A program made the translations under genes and the position numbers. Below the pieces are notes generated by a model. The model did no database searches. It saw only the letters and a list, made by a program, of their open reading frames with translations, and had not been told where the DNA came from. Below are positions 10,757-21,590 of a stretch of 64,000 nt of DNA, in pieces (the first letter of the stretch is position 1; the number at the start of each line of letters is the position of its first letter). This stretch comes from Mucor racemosus (lineage: Eukaryota; Mucoromycota; Mucoromycetes; Mucorales; Mucoraceae): contig JAPEHQ010000006.1 of assembly GCA_027405735.1 (NCBI GenBank), positions 2,170,001 through 2,234,000 of the forward strand. The letters are read 5' to 3'.

Positions 10757-12850
10757 TGTGTTTTTAAATTACATTTGTTTTTATTAATATAAATTATAAA
10801 CAATTACAATAATTCAATACGTTGTTGATGTAGAGCAATACATACAAAAACCAATATATTTACGGCTATCATCATTTGTAAATATATTTATAGCTATAAT
10901 GTTTACTGCAATAATGGTTTTAGCTTGAGCATAAACTTAAATAACATTTATTGCTTAAATTTATATGCAAGCCAAATCTAAGGTTATAAATGTTACTTTA
11001 TCACACATAAAATTTAAACATATTAACCTTCTTTAAACCTACTATTTTAGTTTACGATTGTCAGTTGTAAAAAGATTTGTTTTCAAATATACAGTAGCTA
11101 TGATCAAAACTATAATTATTAGACAAAACATTATTAGATTATTCTTTTTTTTTTTTTTTTTTCTATATCATTTTAAATTTTATTATTTTTTTGGAACATT
11201 TCGTGGGGTTTTAACTAGTTCTACGTTTTCATTGATTAGATATATAGATATAAATATCATTGCCTTTGATTTGATCTACTAGTTAAGAAATACGTCCAAC
11301 AATGCAGTAGTAAATAATGATATTTGATCTTAGAATGCAGTTAAATAAAAATATCAGTCTCTAGTATAACGACTGCTACCTATATTGAAAACATTGATCC
11401 CTTATGTTAGAATTAGAATGCGTATTTAGATAAAAGAAAAGAATATCAGCTTGATAGTCTGATAGGCCTTATCAAGCAGTGAATAATTATCCATGATGGA
11501 ATATGAAAACAAAAAGAGAGAATCAACACACGTAGAAAAGGATGATTTTCAAAGCTTTACATTATTTAGCGCAATTAAAACCCTGCTAAATTGCTCATTT
11601 CAGTCAATGCAAAAGCAACATTATTGCGCATGAACCATAAACTAAATAAAATAGGCAAACCTATTACCATAGAAGAAACATACATTTTCCTACCAAAAGA
11701 ACCGTCTGTCATATCATACATTCATCAAAAAATTGCAAAAGCGAGCCCGTAGAACGACGCCATAATTGAGCATAGCAAGATTGAACGGCTAAGTCTCTTA
11801 TACTATGGTATATACCTAAGTTTTAAATAAAAAAGCGGTTCTATTTTAAACTTTTCTTATATTTAACCACGTACAGTCTGAAAATTCAGACTTTGTAGCG
11901 GACATTTTCGGGGCTCATTCTACCCTTACCAACACTCATGATTTTCATCAAAAAACAGAAAAATCAAGTTTTGATACCAAAATTAACGTTTAAATATACT
12001 ACATTGTGAGAGAAAATTGTAGCCATAACTAATACACATTTTATAAAAGCTTAATATTAAATGTCAAGTAATGAAAATTTGCACTTTTGCCCCAAAAACG
12101 GAATTTTGGTTAAAGGATTTTCATGTAATATTGTGCAATAAAAATGTTTGTTATTTTTATTGAGCAAGTAGAGCGCCAAATTCTGTATAGGTGTATATTT
12201 TTTGTTTTTATAATTGGTAGTATAATTAGCTCTAGATTTGCAAAAGCAGAAAAAAAAATTAAAAAATGTCAAAATTGATGATCTGGACAAAAATAATTTT
12301 TGAAATTAATATTCCGCTTATAAGCCTTGTAAGTCTTAAAAATAAGAGATTTTATAATACTTGAAAACTTTTTCAAGAATTTACAATGCTGTACCCACTT
12401 GATTCAAGCTTATTACTGTAAATCTTTGTACGTATTAATGTTGTGTGGTAGTTTATTCGATGATAATATAGTTTTACTTTATAATTATTGCGCTAGAGGT
12501 GATTTACATTAAGTTTTAATCTTATCTCTCCAATATTATAAACATAAACATGACCATCATCGCTGGTACCTACTGCCACCTTTTTACCCTCTTTGTCCCA
12601 AGCCGATTTATTCAATGCTTTACCAGAATCAAATTAAGTACTTACAAATGGTTCCTCGGTATTTGCATTCAAATTCCATAAATTAAACTGGCTGGTTCCA
12701 TCTAAAGTAGTATCATCAAACGTATCATCAGCCCCCCTTATGATAATAAATGTCAATCTAAAATCAGAAACACCCCATTGTCATTGTTATAGGCTATGAA
12801 AAGTTTGATTTTTATAATACAGCAATTAAATAAAAAATAAGATGATGCTA
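10757..12850 (-). repeat. Right arm of palindrome P1
   Basis: Inverted partner of 7306-9176, nearly identical over about 1.87 kb including a long T run at about 11144-11162. It extends further outward (12628-12850) through the upstream dynein exon and a conserved AT-rich tail shared with 35560-35720 and 53850-53990, where the left arm is truncated. Confidence 0.8.
12526..12740 (-). pseudogene. Captured dynein intermediate chain exons (copy D2)
   Basis: Read on the minus strand, 12740-12646 gives a segment ending LWNLNANTEEPF followed by GTAAGT. Then 12624-12526 gives GKALNKSAWDKEG and HVYVYNIGE. Two neighbouring exons and the intron between them are therefore present in native order, so capture was at the DNA level and not from processed mRNA. 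Leu to Ser in the second exon (KSAWDK) and the ATAAG donor show loss of constraint. Dynein intermediate chains have a C-terminal WD40 propeller, and these are its last repeats. Confidence 0.75.
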
Positions 12851-14275
12851 ATAGGTTTAGCCTTCCTACGATAACCTAACAGACAAATTAACTTCAACAA
12901 TGCAGCTTTTGAAGTACGATAAATAATAACATGTTTATGTGCACGTACAGTGTATATTACTTTCAATTATGCACTTATACACTCAATATTAGTAGCTTGC
13001 ATGATGTTCAATCCAAACTACATATCTGGTATATAGTATATTGTAGACATCAGTTAATAGAAATCTTTGGAGTTGTATTAATATATACACAATAAAGTGT
13101 ATTGTGAACTTAGCTTCGTTTGAGTAATTACTGGTAATTTTCTTTCGAATATGTAGCATAATAACTTGTTTTAAGGTTTCCTTCATGCATCAAATCATAC
13201 TTTCTAGTTGTATATGGAATACAACTATCCGTTGATCTTCTACTATTTACGATTATTGGTATAGTTTTGTCTTCATATATATCAAGGAACGAATTACAAC
13301 TTTGCTTCAAAATCTTTTTTCTGAGGAGGAGAATTTTGCATTTATGACGAGAGCCTATGAAATCAAATGCACACAAACCACATTTGTCAAAGCAGGGGCA
13401 TGATTTCAGAGTAATGAACCGAGGCAAAAGAGAGATCTATCAAGGTTTTGGGTTCCATTATGTATTTGATATGAAACTGCAGAAAATACCCAAAAATATT
13501 TATTTGATCATTAAGTAAGTCTTGTCGTTGTTCATTGACAACGATTACCCTAGTAATAGACGCGTTTTTGGGTACTGGGTGAAGTTTTTAATGTTTTTGG
13601 GTAAACTTTAAAGATTTTTTTCCAATATTAAATGACTTGAAACTATTATTTACTTGAATGAGAATGTACTATAGCATGTGGGTTTTATCCTCAAGTTTTT
13701 ATTTACAAAAAAAAAACCATCATAAAATTCCTTTAAGTTTACAGTTTGATTTCATGCGGCTCTAGGCAAAAAATGGATTGGGAAAAGCGTTTGCTAAATT
13801 TAATATGACTTTGCATGTTAACTTCTCAATTATCGATTTGCGTATTTAAATAAAAATAGTATTTGATATATCTTTGTAGCATATAAAGTACAAAATACTC
13901 TGCAAGTGCTTCCACTTTTACTCAATTAATGAATGAACCCCTCTCCCCCAAAAAATCTAAAATAAAGAATACCGCCGATTTTATAACCGAGTCTTTTTTA
14001 TTAGATATGCGTCTCCCCTTACATTTGTACTTAAACTTTTTATAAAAAGTAAAAGAACGTGTGTTTGAGATATATAATGATACAAATTTATTTATTTTTA
14101 CAATGCAAAATATATATATATATATAAAAGAAAGCAATGAATGATATTACATGTGTGATAAAAGAGAATATTTAAATAATAATTTAGGCGCTCTGTGTAC
14201 CATTGTTAATGCCAAATGATCTAAATTCAAACATGGTTGATTGGCAATGAGTAAAGGGAGCTATTAAAGATGTAA
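12851..14275. other. Intergenic region with one possible coding fragment
   Basis: A minus-strand open frame at 13427-13128 (99 codons, no ATG at its start) contains CPCFDKCGLCAFDF and later a charged segment ending in a stop. Its composition is less AT-rich than its surroundings, so it may be a gene remnant. I recognise no family. The rest, including 13440-13920, shows nothing coding. A TA repeat lies at about 14108-14125. Confidence 0.35.
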
Positions 14276-14780
14276 TTAGCATGTTGTGTAGGTTTTGTAT
14301 TCAACGAATACTTTACCTTTACCATCCGAATTTTTAGAGCAAAGACGAGTAACACTAACAAAATGTCGTCAATGGCAAAAAATATAATCAATTACTTGGT
14401 TTGTACTCACTTTCCACCAATAATTAAGGTATAATTACCATTAGGAATACCAGAAGGGATTGTCCATGTTGTATGAACAGTGTTATTTACGGAGGAGGCA
14501 TTCCAACTGACAGTTGGGAATGAATTAATAGTTTTATTTGTAGACTCATGGATCAATGTTGCTGATGTTTGCCAAATTTTTGTCATGCCAATAGAGCGAA
14601 CTGTATATTGGTTAATCCCACATGTCGTGCCAAAAAAAAAAAAAACTTACCATGATATCGAATATCCATTACATCCTTGGGATGATAAATGCCATTTGAA
14701 GGGGGACCGTAAATGTAGATTTGATCAGCAAAGACCATGGCAATGATAGCCATTAAGCATGTTAAAATACAGTTAAACAT
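14276..14780 (-). CDS. Small secreted protein with an Ig-like fold of the Kre9/Knh1 kind (tentative)
   Basis: Three exons (14780-14651, 14600-14411, 14354-14276) join in frame to about 132 residues. Residues 1-18 form a signal peptide (CILTCLMAIIAMVFA). The mature part has YGPPSNGIYHPKDVMDIRY, then a run of beta-strand-like segments with SVNNTVHTTWTIPSG, NGNYTLIIGGN and a final pair of Cys (RLCSK and TYTTC). This pattern, an extracellular beta-sandwich with N-glycosylation sites such as NNT and NYT, is common in small secreted proteins of Mucoromycota and resembles the Kre9/Knh1 type. That assignment is by pattern only. Introns are 50 and 56 nt; the first contains an A run in the plus-strand sequence. 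Confidence 0.65.
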
Positions 14781-15510
14781 TTAATGAAAATTAAAGGAAA
14801 AAAGAAGGATGATAACCCAAGGAAAATCAAAATGGTTTGCTTCATTTTATAGTTTGTCAATGGACTCAATTTTTTTTTTTTGGGGGGAGAGGAGTAAAAG
14901 AGGAAACAGTATGAATTCCAACAGGGAGTGTTTTAACTATTATCCCTTTGATATTTTTGACAATCTTTATTGTCTAAATTTATCATATCAACCCCCCCCC
15001 CTTATACATAAATTATATAAATTTATATTTGATTATCCCTTGAAATTTAATATACAACTTGTATTTACAATATTTCATTTATTTATTTTTTACAAAAAGA
15101 TGTGCAATAATGCAAGAAATTGCCATAAATGCAATTTTTGAAATCATCGCCGGTTAAATAGGTGCAAAATCAAAAATAACCGATAGATGTTTGTTGGCTT
15201 TTGGGTTCAATTGAATCTGGGGGTCACTGAGACATATGTATGATTCAGTTTTCTTTGAATTCAAATGACCATTGTGTTTACAGTGATGGTTAACAGTGAC
15301 GACGATACATGAATCAGCTGAGAGAAAACAGATAAGAAAACTCAAACAAAATGAGGAAAGAGCAGCAGATGCACAGATCTCTTGTTATGTGTGTGTGTGT
15401 ATCGTTAGTGCGTGGTAGTCGCCGCAATAAAAACATTTTTCTTTTCCTTTTCCTATTTTTTTTTTCTATAAAGAAAGGCTCCTTTTTTGTCCCTTATCTC
15501 TTACTATATA
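14781..15510. other. Divergent upstream region between the secreted protein and ATG9
   Basis: No supported coding frame. It holds a C9 run near 14992-15000 and a T-rich stretch at 15420-15480 ahead of the ATG9 start. A TG-rich segment lies at 15388-15402. Confidence 0.4.
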
Positions 15511-17949
15511 ATGTCCAAGTCAAGACTACTTTATTCTTCAGAAGATGATGATGATGAAGAATTTACTTTGAATCCTGTTGCAGTAGAATCCCCGCGGCAT
15601 CAAGAACAACAAGATAATCATTATTTAAACCACAGTCAACAATACCAGCAACCGCAGCGCAATTATCAATACTATAGTGAAGAAGAAGATGAAGATGACG
15701 ACATGTTGGAAGCACCACATTCACTACTAGTAGAGCCACAACAAAGACAACAGCAACAATCTCTACCTATACCAATTACAACATCCACTAGAGAAAGAGT
15801 GACAACATATGATAGGACCATGTGGCGATGGGCCAATGTTGAAAATATGGACGATTTCTTTACACGAGTATATGAATATTATCAAGGCAAAGGGCTTTAC
15901 TGTATATTATTAGCTAGATTATTGAATTTATTGTGAGTACTGATGAGCTTAATGAATATAATGGCAACTAACATTCAATATAGAACACTGGCATTTATCA
16001 TTATCTTTTCGACATTTCTGATCGGATGCATAAACTATGCCGAAATTACATCACACCACACATTAGCAGATGTAATTGAACCTCAATGTTTGTCAAGGTA
16101 TGTAAGCTAAATAATCCAACATACACATCAACTAATTCAATAATAGGTTATCCGCAACAAAATTCTTATTTTTATCTATATTTATTATTTGGTGGTGTTG
16201 GCAAACATTAAGATTTATAACTGATTTGCCAATGCTGCGTGAAATGCATAATTTTTATACTCATTTATTGCTTATACCCGATGTAAGTTTCACTATTTTC
16301 CAATTGTTTATAGTAAATGTACTAAAGTATATACAATCACATTAAAGCAAGACATGCAGACTGTTTCATGGCAAACTGTGCTAGATAGAATCATTGATAT
16401 ACGAGAGACTAATCCAAACACGAATGATATCCGATTGACGGAGCATGATGTCGCAAGTCGAATCATGCGTCAAGAAAACTATCTAATTGCACTATTCAAC
16501 AAAGATGTTCTCAATATTACCATTCCGTTACCTTATCTACGCGATCGATACATTTTCACTAAAGATTTAGAATGGAATTTATCATTTTGTTTATTGGGTT
16601 ATGTCTTTGATTCAAGAGGTCAAATGAAGAAACGATTTCTTAAAGAGAAAAACAAACATGTATTGGTAGCAGGTCTCAAAAGGAGATTCGTTTTTATGGG
16701 CTTATTGAACTTGATATTTGCTCCATTTATCTTTTGCTACTTGTTGTTGCACTTCTTTTTTAGATATTTCGAAGAATATCACAAAAATCCCGGAGAAATT
16801 GGCTCAAGATTGTATACGCCATTTGCTAAATGGAAGTTTCGTGAATTTAATGAATTACCACATTTGTTTAGAAATCGAATTAGCCAAAGCTATGAACATG
16901 CCAATCTCTACATAAATCAATTCCCCAAAGAAAAGACTGTATTAATGGCAAGGTAATATATGTAAAAATGAGAAAAAAGAATAACGCATCCTAATTCCAT
17001 CAATAGGTTTGTCTCCTTTTTAGCTGGTTCTTTTGCCGGCGTTTTAGCACTATTCACATTATTCGATTCCGAAGCATTACTTAATTTTGAGATTACATCC
17101 AATGGCACAGTACTATTTTATCTTGGTATTACAGGTACTATCTTTGCGGTTACACGTGGCATGATTCCAGATGAAAACCAAGTGTTTGAACCTGAAAGAC
17201 TATTGAGACAAGTAGTGGAACATACTCACTATTTACCAGCAGAATGGAAACACAAATTACATACAGATCAAGTGCGCGGTGAATTTTGTAAATTATTTGA
17301 TTACAAGGTGGGAATATTTATACAAGAATTAACAAGTGTTGTATTTGCCCCACTTGTTTTATGTTTATCACTACCAAACAGTGCAGATCAAATTGTAGAT
17401 TTCTTTAGAGAATTTACTGTGCATGTCAATCAAGTAGGCTATGTTTGCAGCTTTGCTCAGTTTGATTTTGAAAGACATGGAAATGTGAAATATGGTGTTC
17501 AAGGTGCAACAGTGGATGATGAATATTATTTGAGCAAACAAGGAAAAATGGAAAAAAGTTTTCTCAATTTCAAAGCAAATAATCCTAAATGGGTTCCTAA
17601 TGATATGGCCGGCTCAATGTATTTATCGAGATTAGCAGAGGTTAAAAATAATAAGCGTGCAGTTATTATTAATGAAGAACCAAGTCGTGGTAGCTATAGC
17701 CACAGTAGCAACAATAGCGAAGATTCTTATAATGCTAAACCCACTGTAAAATTGAATCAATATGGCATACCCCAAGTGATTCCGAGTAATTTAGGTGATT
17801 CATTTGATGCTACTCAAGCCCAACCTTGGAATACACGAAATGATAACGATGAGGATGATGAAGATGAGGATTTAGAACAACCACCAAGGGAGGGCATGAT
17901 TGGTTTATTGAATCAATTCTATGATCTGAATAATAACCCCACTGTATAA
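15511..17949 (+). CDS. ATG9: Autophagy-related protein 9 (lipid scramblase)
   Basis: Five exons (15511-15932, 15984-16097, 16147-16282, 16348-16952, 17007-17949) join in frame to 739 residues. The start is the ATG at 15511; the same frame is open upstream but has no earlier ATG. An acidic, Gln-rich cytosolic N-terminus (SSEDDDDEE) is followed by the family signature WRWANVENMDDFF and GKGLYCILLARLLNLLT. Several membrane segments follow (for example FIIIFSTFLIGCINY, FLFLSIFIIWWCW), then EHDVASRIMRQENYLIAL and a conserved core ending in a polar, acidic C-terminus. Atg9 is the multispanning scramblase of autophagy vesicles that supplies membrane to the growing phagophore. Length is close to the usual 700-1000. 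Introns are 49-65 nt. Confidence 0.95.
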
Positions 17950-18983
17950 CTTTTTTTTCCCACCGTTTAAACCAATTAAAGTGCTTGTTTACCTTTTTTT
18001 TTTAGTACCGCTCAATTTCAGATGCCTCTGAAAGGACCTGCTTGACAGATGATATGTACATTAGTTGCTTTTCATGAGTACAATGAATAAATTTAGATGA
18101 ACATCTATCTAAAGATTTCGTTTTCGTTATTATCTATCTCCTTAGGATCAATCTAGATTATGATAACATCAATTTAAAAATCTAGATCATTAATCATATC
18201 CTAATTAACCTTAAAATGGCAAAAATCATCTTACTAGTCCATCATGTTTCTTTTTTTTTTTTTTGCCTTTTCCATAACACACCATTTACATGAATTCTTC
18301 CTTCTTTCCATTAGAGAATTGGGATTAGACTGCCGATCCTTTCTTATTCCATTTTGTGGTACCTTTTTAGTAAAGGATTTTGCTGACCTTTCCATAAAGG
18401 CTATTCCCGAAACTCTGTTTTTTGATAAAATGAAAAAAAGAATCTCACGTACATTGTACAAGGAAAAAAACCAAAAGAAATTAAAAACAAAAAATTAGGG
18501 TATAAACTAAATAATCTATACTATAACTCAGGTTTACTTTTTCTTGAAGACTCATTTATTTGATATCTAAAATAAATTCCAAATAATTTTCTCCAATTTC
18601 TCTGCCTGTCGGTGCTTCATAAATTCAGATGCCTTTCAAATGCCTTTCAGATGCCTTTCAAAGGCACTTTCTATAAACATTGTTACATTACAGTAGCGTA
18701 AACAATCACTATTTTCCGGGAATTGCCGGGCAAATAACAACAAACCTTACATCAAGCAAAGAAAGGCGGGGATATCTAGAACTTTATTTGGTAACATTAA
18801 AGTTTAGATGCTTTTTTTGAAATATAGTCCTACCATGACTTCATGTGGAGGATCCAATCAGTCTTTATTTATACCTTTGACAGGGTTAAACACTAAAAAA
18901 AGTATAAAAGAACGCTACTACATTCCAAAGGCCAAATTTCTTTCTTTTTTTACCTCAAAAATCATTTTAAATACTCAATAAAA
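17950..18983. promoter_or_regulatory. Upstream region of the P5C dehydrogenase gene with tandem 11-bp repeats
   Basis: Three head-to-tail copies of ATGCCTTTCA(A/G) occupy 18629-18661 and end in AAGGC, which forms a GCCTTTCAAAGGC palindrome. A related word (AGATGCCTCTGAAAGG) occurs near 18019. A TATA-like TATAAAAG lies at 18903-18910, about 75 nt before the start codon, followed by a pyrimidine-rich stretch. The repeats could bind a regulator; no factor can be named. No coding frame is supported between ATG9 and this promoter. Confidence 0.45.
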
Positions 18984-20814
18984 ATGGCTACTCCTACTCT
19001 TGCTCACTTCAAATTACCTCAAATCGATAATGAGCCTATGGTAATTTTTTAAATTGTATTATGCTTTTTTCAAAATCTAACGCATTTTATATTTACAGCT
19101 CAACTACGCTCCTGGTTCCGCTGAGCGTGTCAAGATCGAAGCTGCTGTAAGCGAGATGATCGCTCAAGGTACTCAAGAAGTTCCTATTGTTATCAATGGT
19201 GAAAAGATCTTTTCTGGAAAGGTTGCTGAACAATTGAACCCTTCTAACCACAAGTCTGTTATTGCAAAATACCATGAAGCTGATGCTGCTCTTACTCAAA
19301 AGGCTATTGACGGTGCTTTGGCTGCTAAGGCTTCTTGGGAATCTCTTCCTTTCAATGATCGTGTTGCTGTCTTTTTGAAGGCTGCTGATTTATTAGCTAG
19401 CAAGTATAGGTAAGTTTTGTGTGCATTTTTATTGTGCATTGTGCGTGTGTGTCTGTACGTGTGTAAATACATGTGTTTCACACATTCGTTTTTTCTGTAC
19501 AACTTGACTAACTTTCTTTCTTATTATAGATACAAGATGATGGCTGCTACCATGCTTGGTCAAGGTAAGAACATCTGGCAAGCTGAGATTGATGCTGCTG
19601 CTGAGCTCTGTGATTTCTTGCGTTTCAACTGTAAGTATGCTGAAGAAATCTACTCTCAACAACCTCCCAAGAATGCTCCTGGTACCTGGAACCGTACTGA
19701 ATTCCGTGGTCTTGAAGGTTTTGTATTGGCTGTTTCTCCCTTCAATTTCACTGCTATTGGCGGTAACTTGCCCGCTGCTCCCGCTTTGATGGGTAACGTT
19801 GTTGTCTGGAAGCCTTCTCCTGGTGCTGTTTACTCCAACTACTTGTTCTATGAGATCTTGGTTGAAGCTGGTCTCCCCGCTGGTGTTGTTCAATTTGTTC
19901 CTGGACCTGCTGAAGAGATCTGTGGTCATGCTATCGATAGCCCTGAGTTCGCTTCTCTTCATTTCACTGGTTCTACTCACGTTTTCCGCAAGTTGTGGCA
20001 ACAAATTGGTAACAACATCAACTCTTACAAGAGTTATCCTCGTATTGTTGGTGAAACTGGTGGTAAGAATTACCATTTGTTGCATCCTAGCCTTGATGAA
20101 GCTGGTGTTCGTCATGCCGCTTTGCAAACCATTCGTGGTTCTTTTGAATACCAAGGTCAAAAGTGTTCCGCTTGTTCTCGTGCCTACGTTCCCGCTTCTT
20201 TGTTTGCTCAATTCAAGAAGGAATTAATTGCTGAACATGCCAAGATCACTCAAGGTCCCGTTAATGAATTCCATCATTTCGCTGGTCCTGTTATCAACAA
20301 GTTTGCTTTTGATAAGATTAAGAGTTTCATTGATCATGCTTCTGTTGATGATAACTGTGAAATTATTGCTGGTGGTAAATGTGATGATTCTACTGGTTAC
20401 TTTGTTGAACCTACTATTATTGTCACCAAGGACAAGTTCACAAAGACCATGACTGATGAAATCTTTGGTCCTGTTGTTACCATCTACGTTTATGAAGATG
20501 CTGACTTTGAGCAAACCTGTAAGCTTGTTGGAGAAACCACTGAATATGGTTTGACTGGTGCTTTCTTTGCCAAGGATCGTGATTCCATTGTTAAGGGTTC
20601 CAACTTGTTGCGTAACACTGCTGGTAACTTCTACATTAACGACAAGTGTACTGGTGCTGTTGTTGGTCAACAACCTTTCGGTGGTGGACGTGCTTCTGGT
20701 ACTAACGATAAGGCCGGTTCTTGGTCTCTTTTGGTTCGTTTCATTTCTACTCGTACCATCAAGGAAAGTTTCGTTCCTATCGAGGATTTCGTTTATCCTT
20801 CCAACGCCATCTAA
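18984..20814 (+). CDS. PUT2: Delta-1-pyrroline-5-carboxylate dehydrogenase (ALDH4 family)
   Basis: Three exons (18984-19040, 19099-19409, 19530-20814) give 550 residues. The enzyme oxidises glutamate-5-semialdehyde/P5C to glutamate with NAD, the second step of mitochondrial proline catabolism. Visible ALDH hallmarks: VSPFNFTAIGGNL (cofactor region), GETGGKNYH with the catalytic-region Glu at about 298, QGQKCSACSR with the nucleophilic Cys at about 335, and EIFGPVVTIYVY. Length matches ALDH4A1/Put2. No strong mitochondrial presequence is obvious in MATPTLAHFKLP. Codon use is strongly biased (GCT, GGT, AAG, TTG), as in highly expressed genes. The ALDH body matches ALDH4 better than other ALDHs because of its length and the FEYQGQKCSA motif. 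Confidence 0.95.
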
Positions 20815-21107
20815 ATTTCTATATATTCCATTTTGTGATCTTCCGCTCCTCTAATCCTTAACTCTTTTGGAAACTCTTCTTTAATTTAAAATCTTAACTG
20901 TAAAAAACTAACCAACCTTCTTGTAAAAAAACAAAGAAATCTCATCTCAAAAGGTTTAGATCACTTTTTATTCAACTCATTATATATACAAATATTGAGA
21001 TTTTTTATATTTTTTATGGTCGGGGAAGAACTTGTAAACAAGATTTTATGAAGAGATTTCAAAAGAGATCATTCAATTGTAGTATATATAAATAAAAAAT
21101 AATCTTT
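20815..21107. other. 3' region between convergent genes
   Basis: The P5C dehydrogenase gene and the deaminase gene end toward each other here. AT-rich sequence with no coding potential; it must hold both polyadenylation signals (AATAAA occurs near 21089 on the plus strand). Confidence 0.4.
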
Positions 21108-21590
21108 CTATTGCTTTAACAAAATGTGTTGATTTGGTTTTAAACATGCTTCTTGAACATTTGGCACAATAACAACTTGAATTCCTTCTCTCTCTAAAAG
21201 GTTAATACCTTCACAACTAACTAAATTAGGTGGCTCTCTTACTCCAACTACCACGCGCTTGATTTTAGCTTCAATAATACGACTAGCGCATGGACGATTT
21301 CCAGATAATCGAACTGAACAAGGTTCCATTGTAGTATACATGGTTGCTCCTTCTGTTTTAACCTCTTTATCTGATATTTTAGATAACGCACACTCTTCAG
21401 CATGTGTATTGCCTGGTAATTCGCGTGAATAGCCTGTACTCAATAGTTCTCCTTGAGCATCGACAAGGGCAGCTCCAACGCAATAAGCTGCAGGTGCAGG
21501 AATAGATTTATTAGCTTCTTGAATAGATAATTGCATATATTTGAGGTCCGTGGGATCGTTCGTATATGGTGTTCCGTAAGGATCCGTCAT
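21108..21590 (-). CDS. RIB2: DRAP deaminase (riboflavin pathway, Rib2-type cytidine deaminase fold)
   Basis: A single exon encodes 160 residues. The zinc motif is HAEE (His63, Glu65) with PC at 90-91 and a second Cys at 101 (EPCSVRLSGNRPC). The nine-residue gap between the two Cys is typical of riboflavin-pathway deaminases rather than of cytidine deaminases, which use PCxxC. These enzymes remove ammonia from 2,5-diamino-6-ribitylamino-4(3H)-pyrimidinone 5'-phosphate. The yeast Rib2 protein carries this domain at the C-terminus of a longer pseudouridine synthase fusion; here it stands alone. ATG at 21590 follows a promoter with no introns. A related stand-alone nucleoside deaminase cannot be excluded. 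Confidence 0.75.
   Translation of the reverse strand: MTDPYGTPYTNDPTDLKYMQLSIQEANKSIPAPAAYCVGAALVDAQGELLSTGYSRELPGNTHAEECALSKISDKEVKTEGATMYTTMEPCSVRLSGNRPCASRIIEAKIKRVVVGVREPPNLVSCEGINLLEREGIQVVIVPNVQEACLKPNQHILLKQ

Larger units (their letters stand above)
6406..12850. mobile_element. Repeat P, palindromic copy 1 (P1)
   Basis: Left end CACTACAGCCGAAC at 6406 matches the inverted ends at 36808 and 55914. From about 7306 to 9176 the sequence is repeated almost identically, inverted, at about 10757-12627, with a spacer of about 1.58 kb. The left half lacks about 1 kb that is present in the copies at 24.3-26.4 and 52.8-55.9 kb. The spacer contains the split motif array (9178-9215 and 10535-10756) interrupted by repeats S and T. 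No intact coding gene is present. Arm divergence is only a few bases, such as AAATTGG against AAATCGG next to the dynein exon. Confidence 0.8.

Noticed and set aside
15487..15510. Eight extra codons before the ATG of ATG9
   Set aside because: The frame is open back to 15487 but begins with TTG there. A eukaryotic start at the ATG at 15511 is more likely.
18234..18498. Opposing frames of 75 and 84 codons between ATG9 and the P5C dehydrogenase gene
   Set aside because: Both overlap the same low-complexity T/A-rich stretch, have no family features and cannot both be real. Left as non-coding.
19429..20211. 260-codon minus-strand frame inside the P5C dehydrogenase gene
   Set aside because: It is a shadow of strongly biased codons in the real gene on the plus strand. 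It has no domain and spans a real intron.
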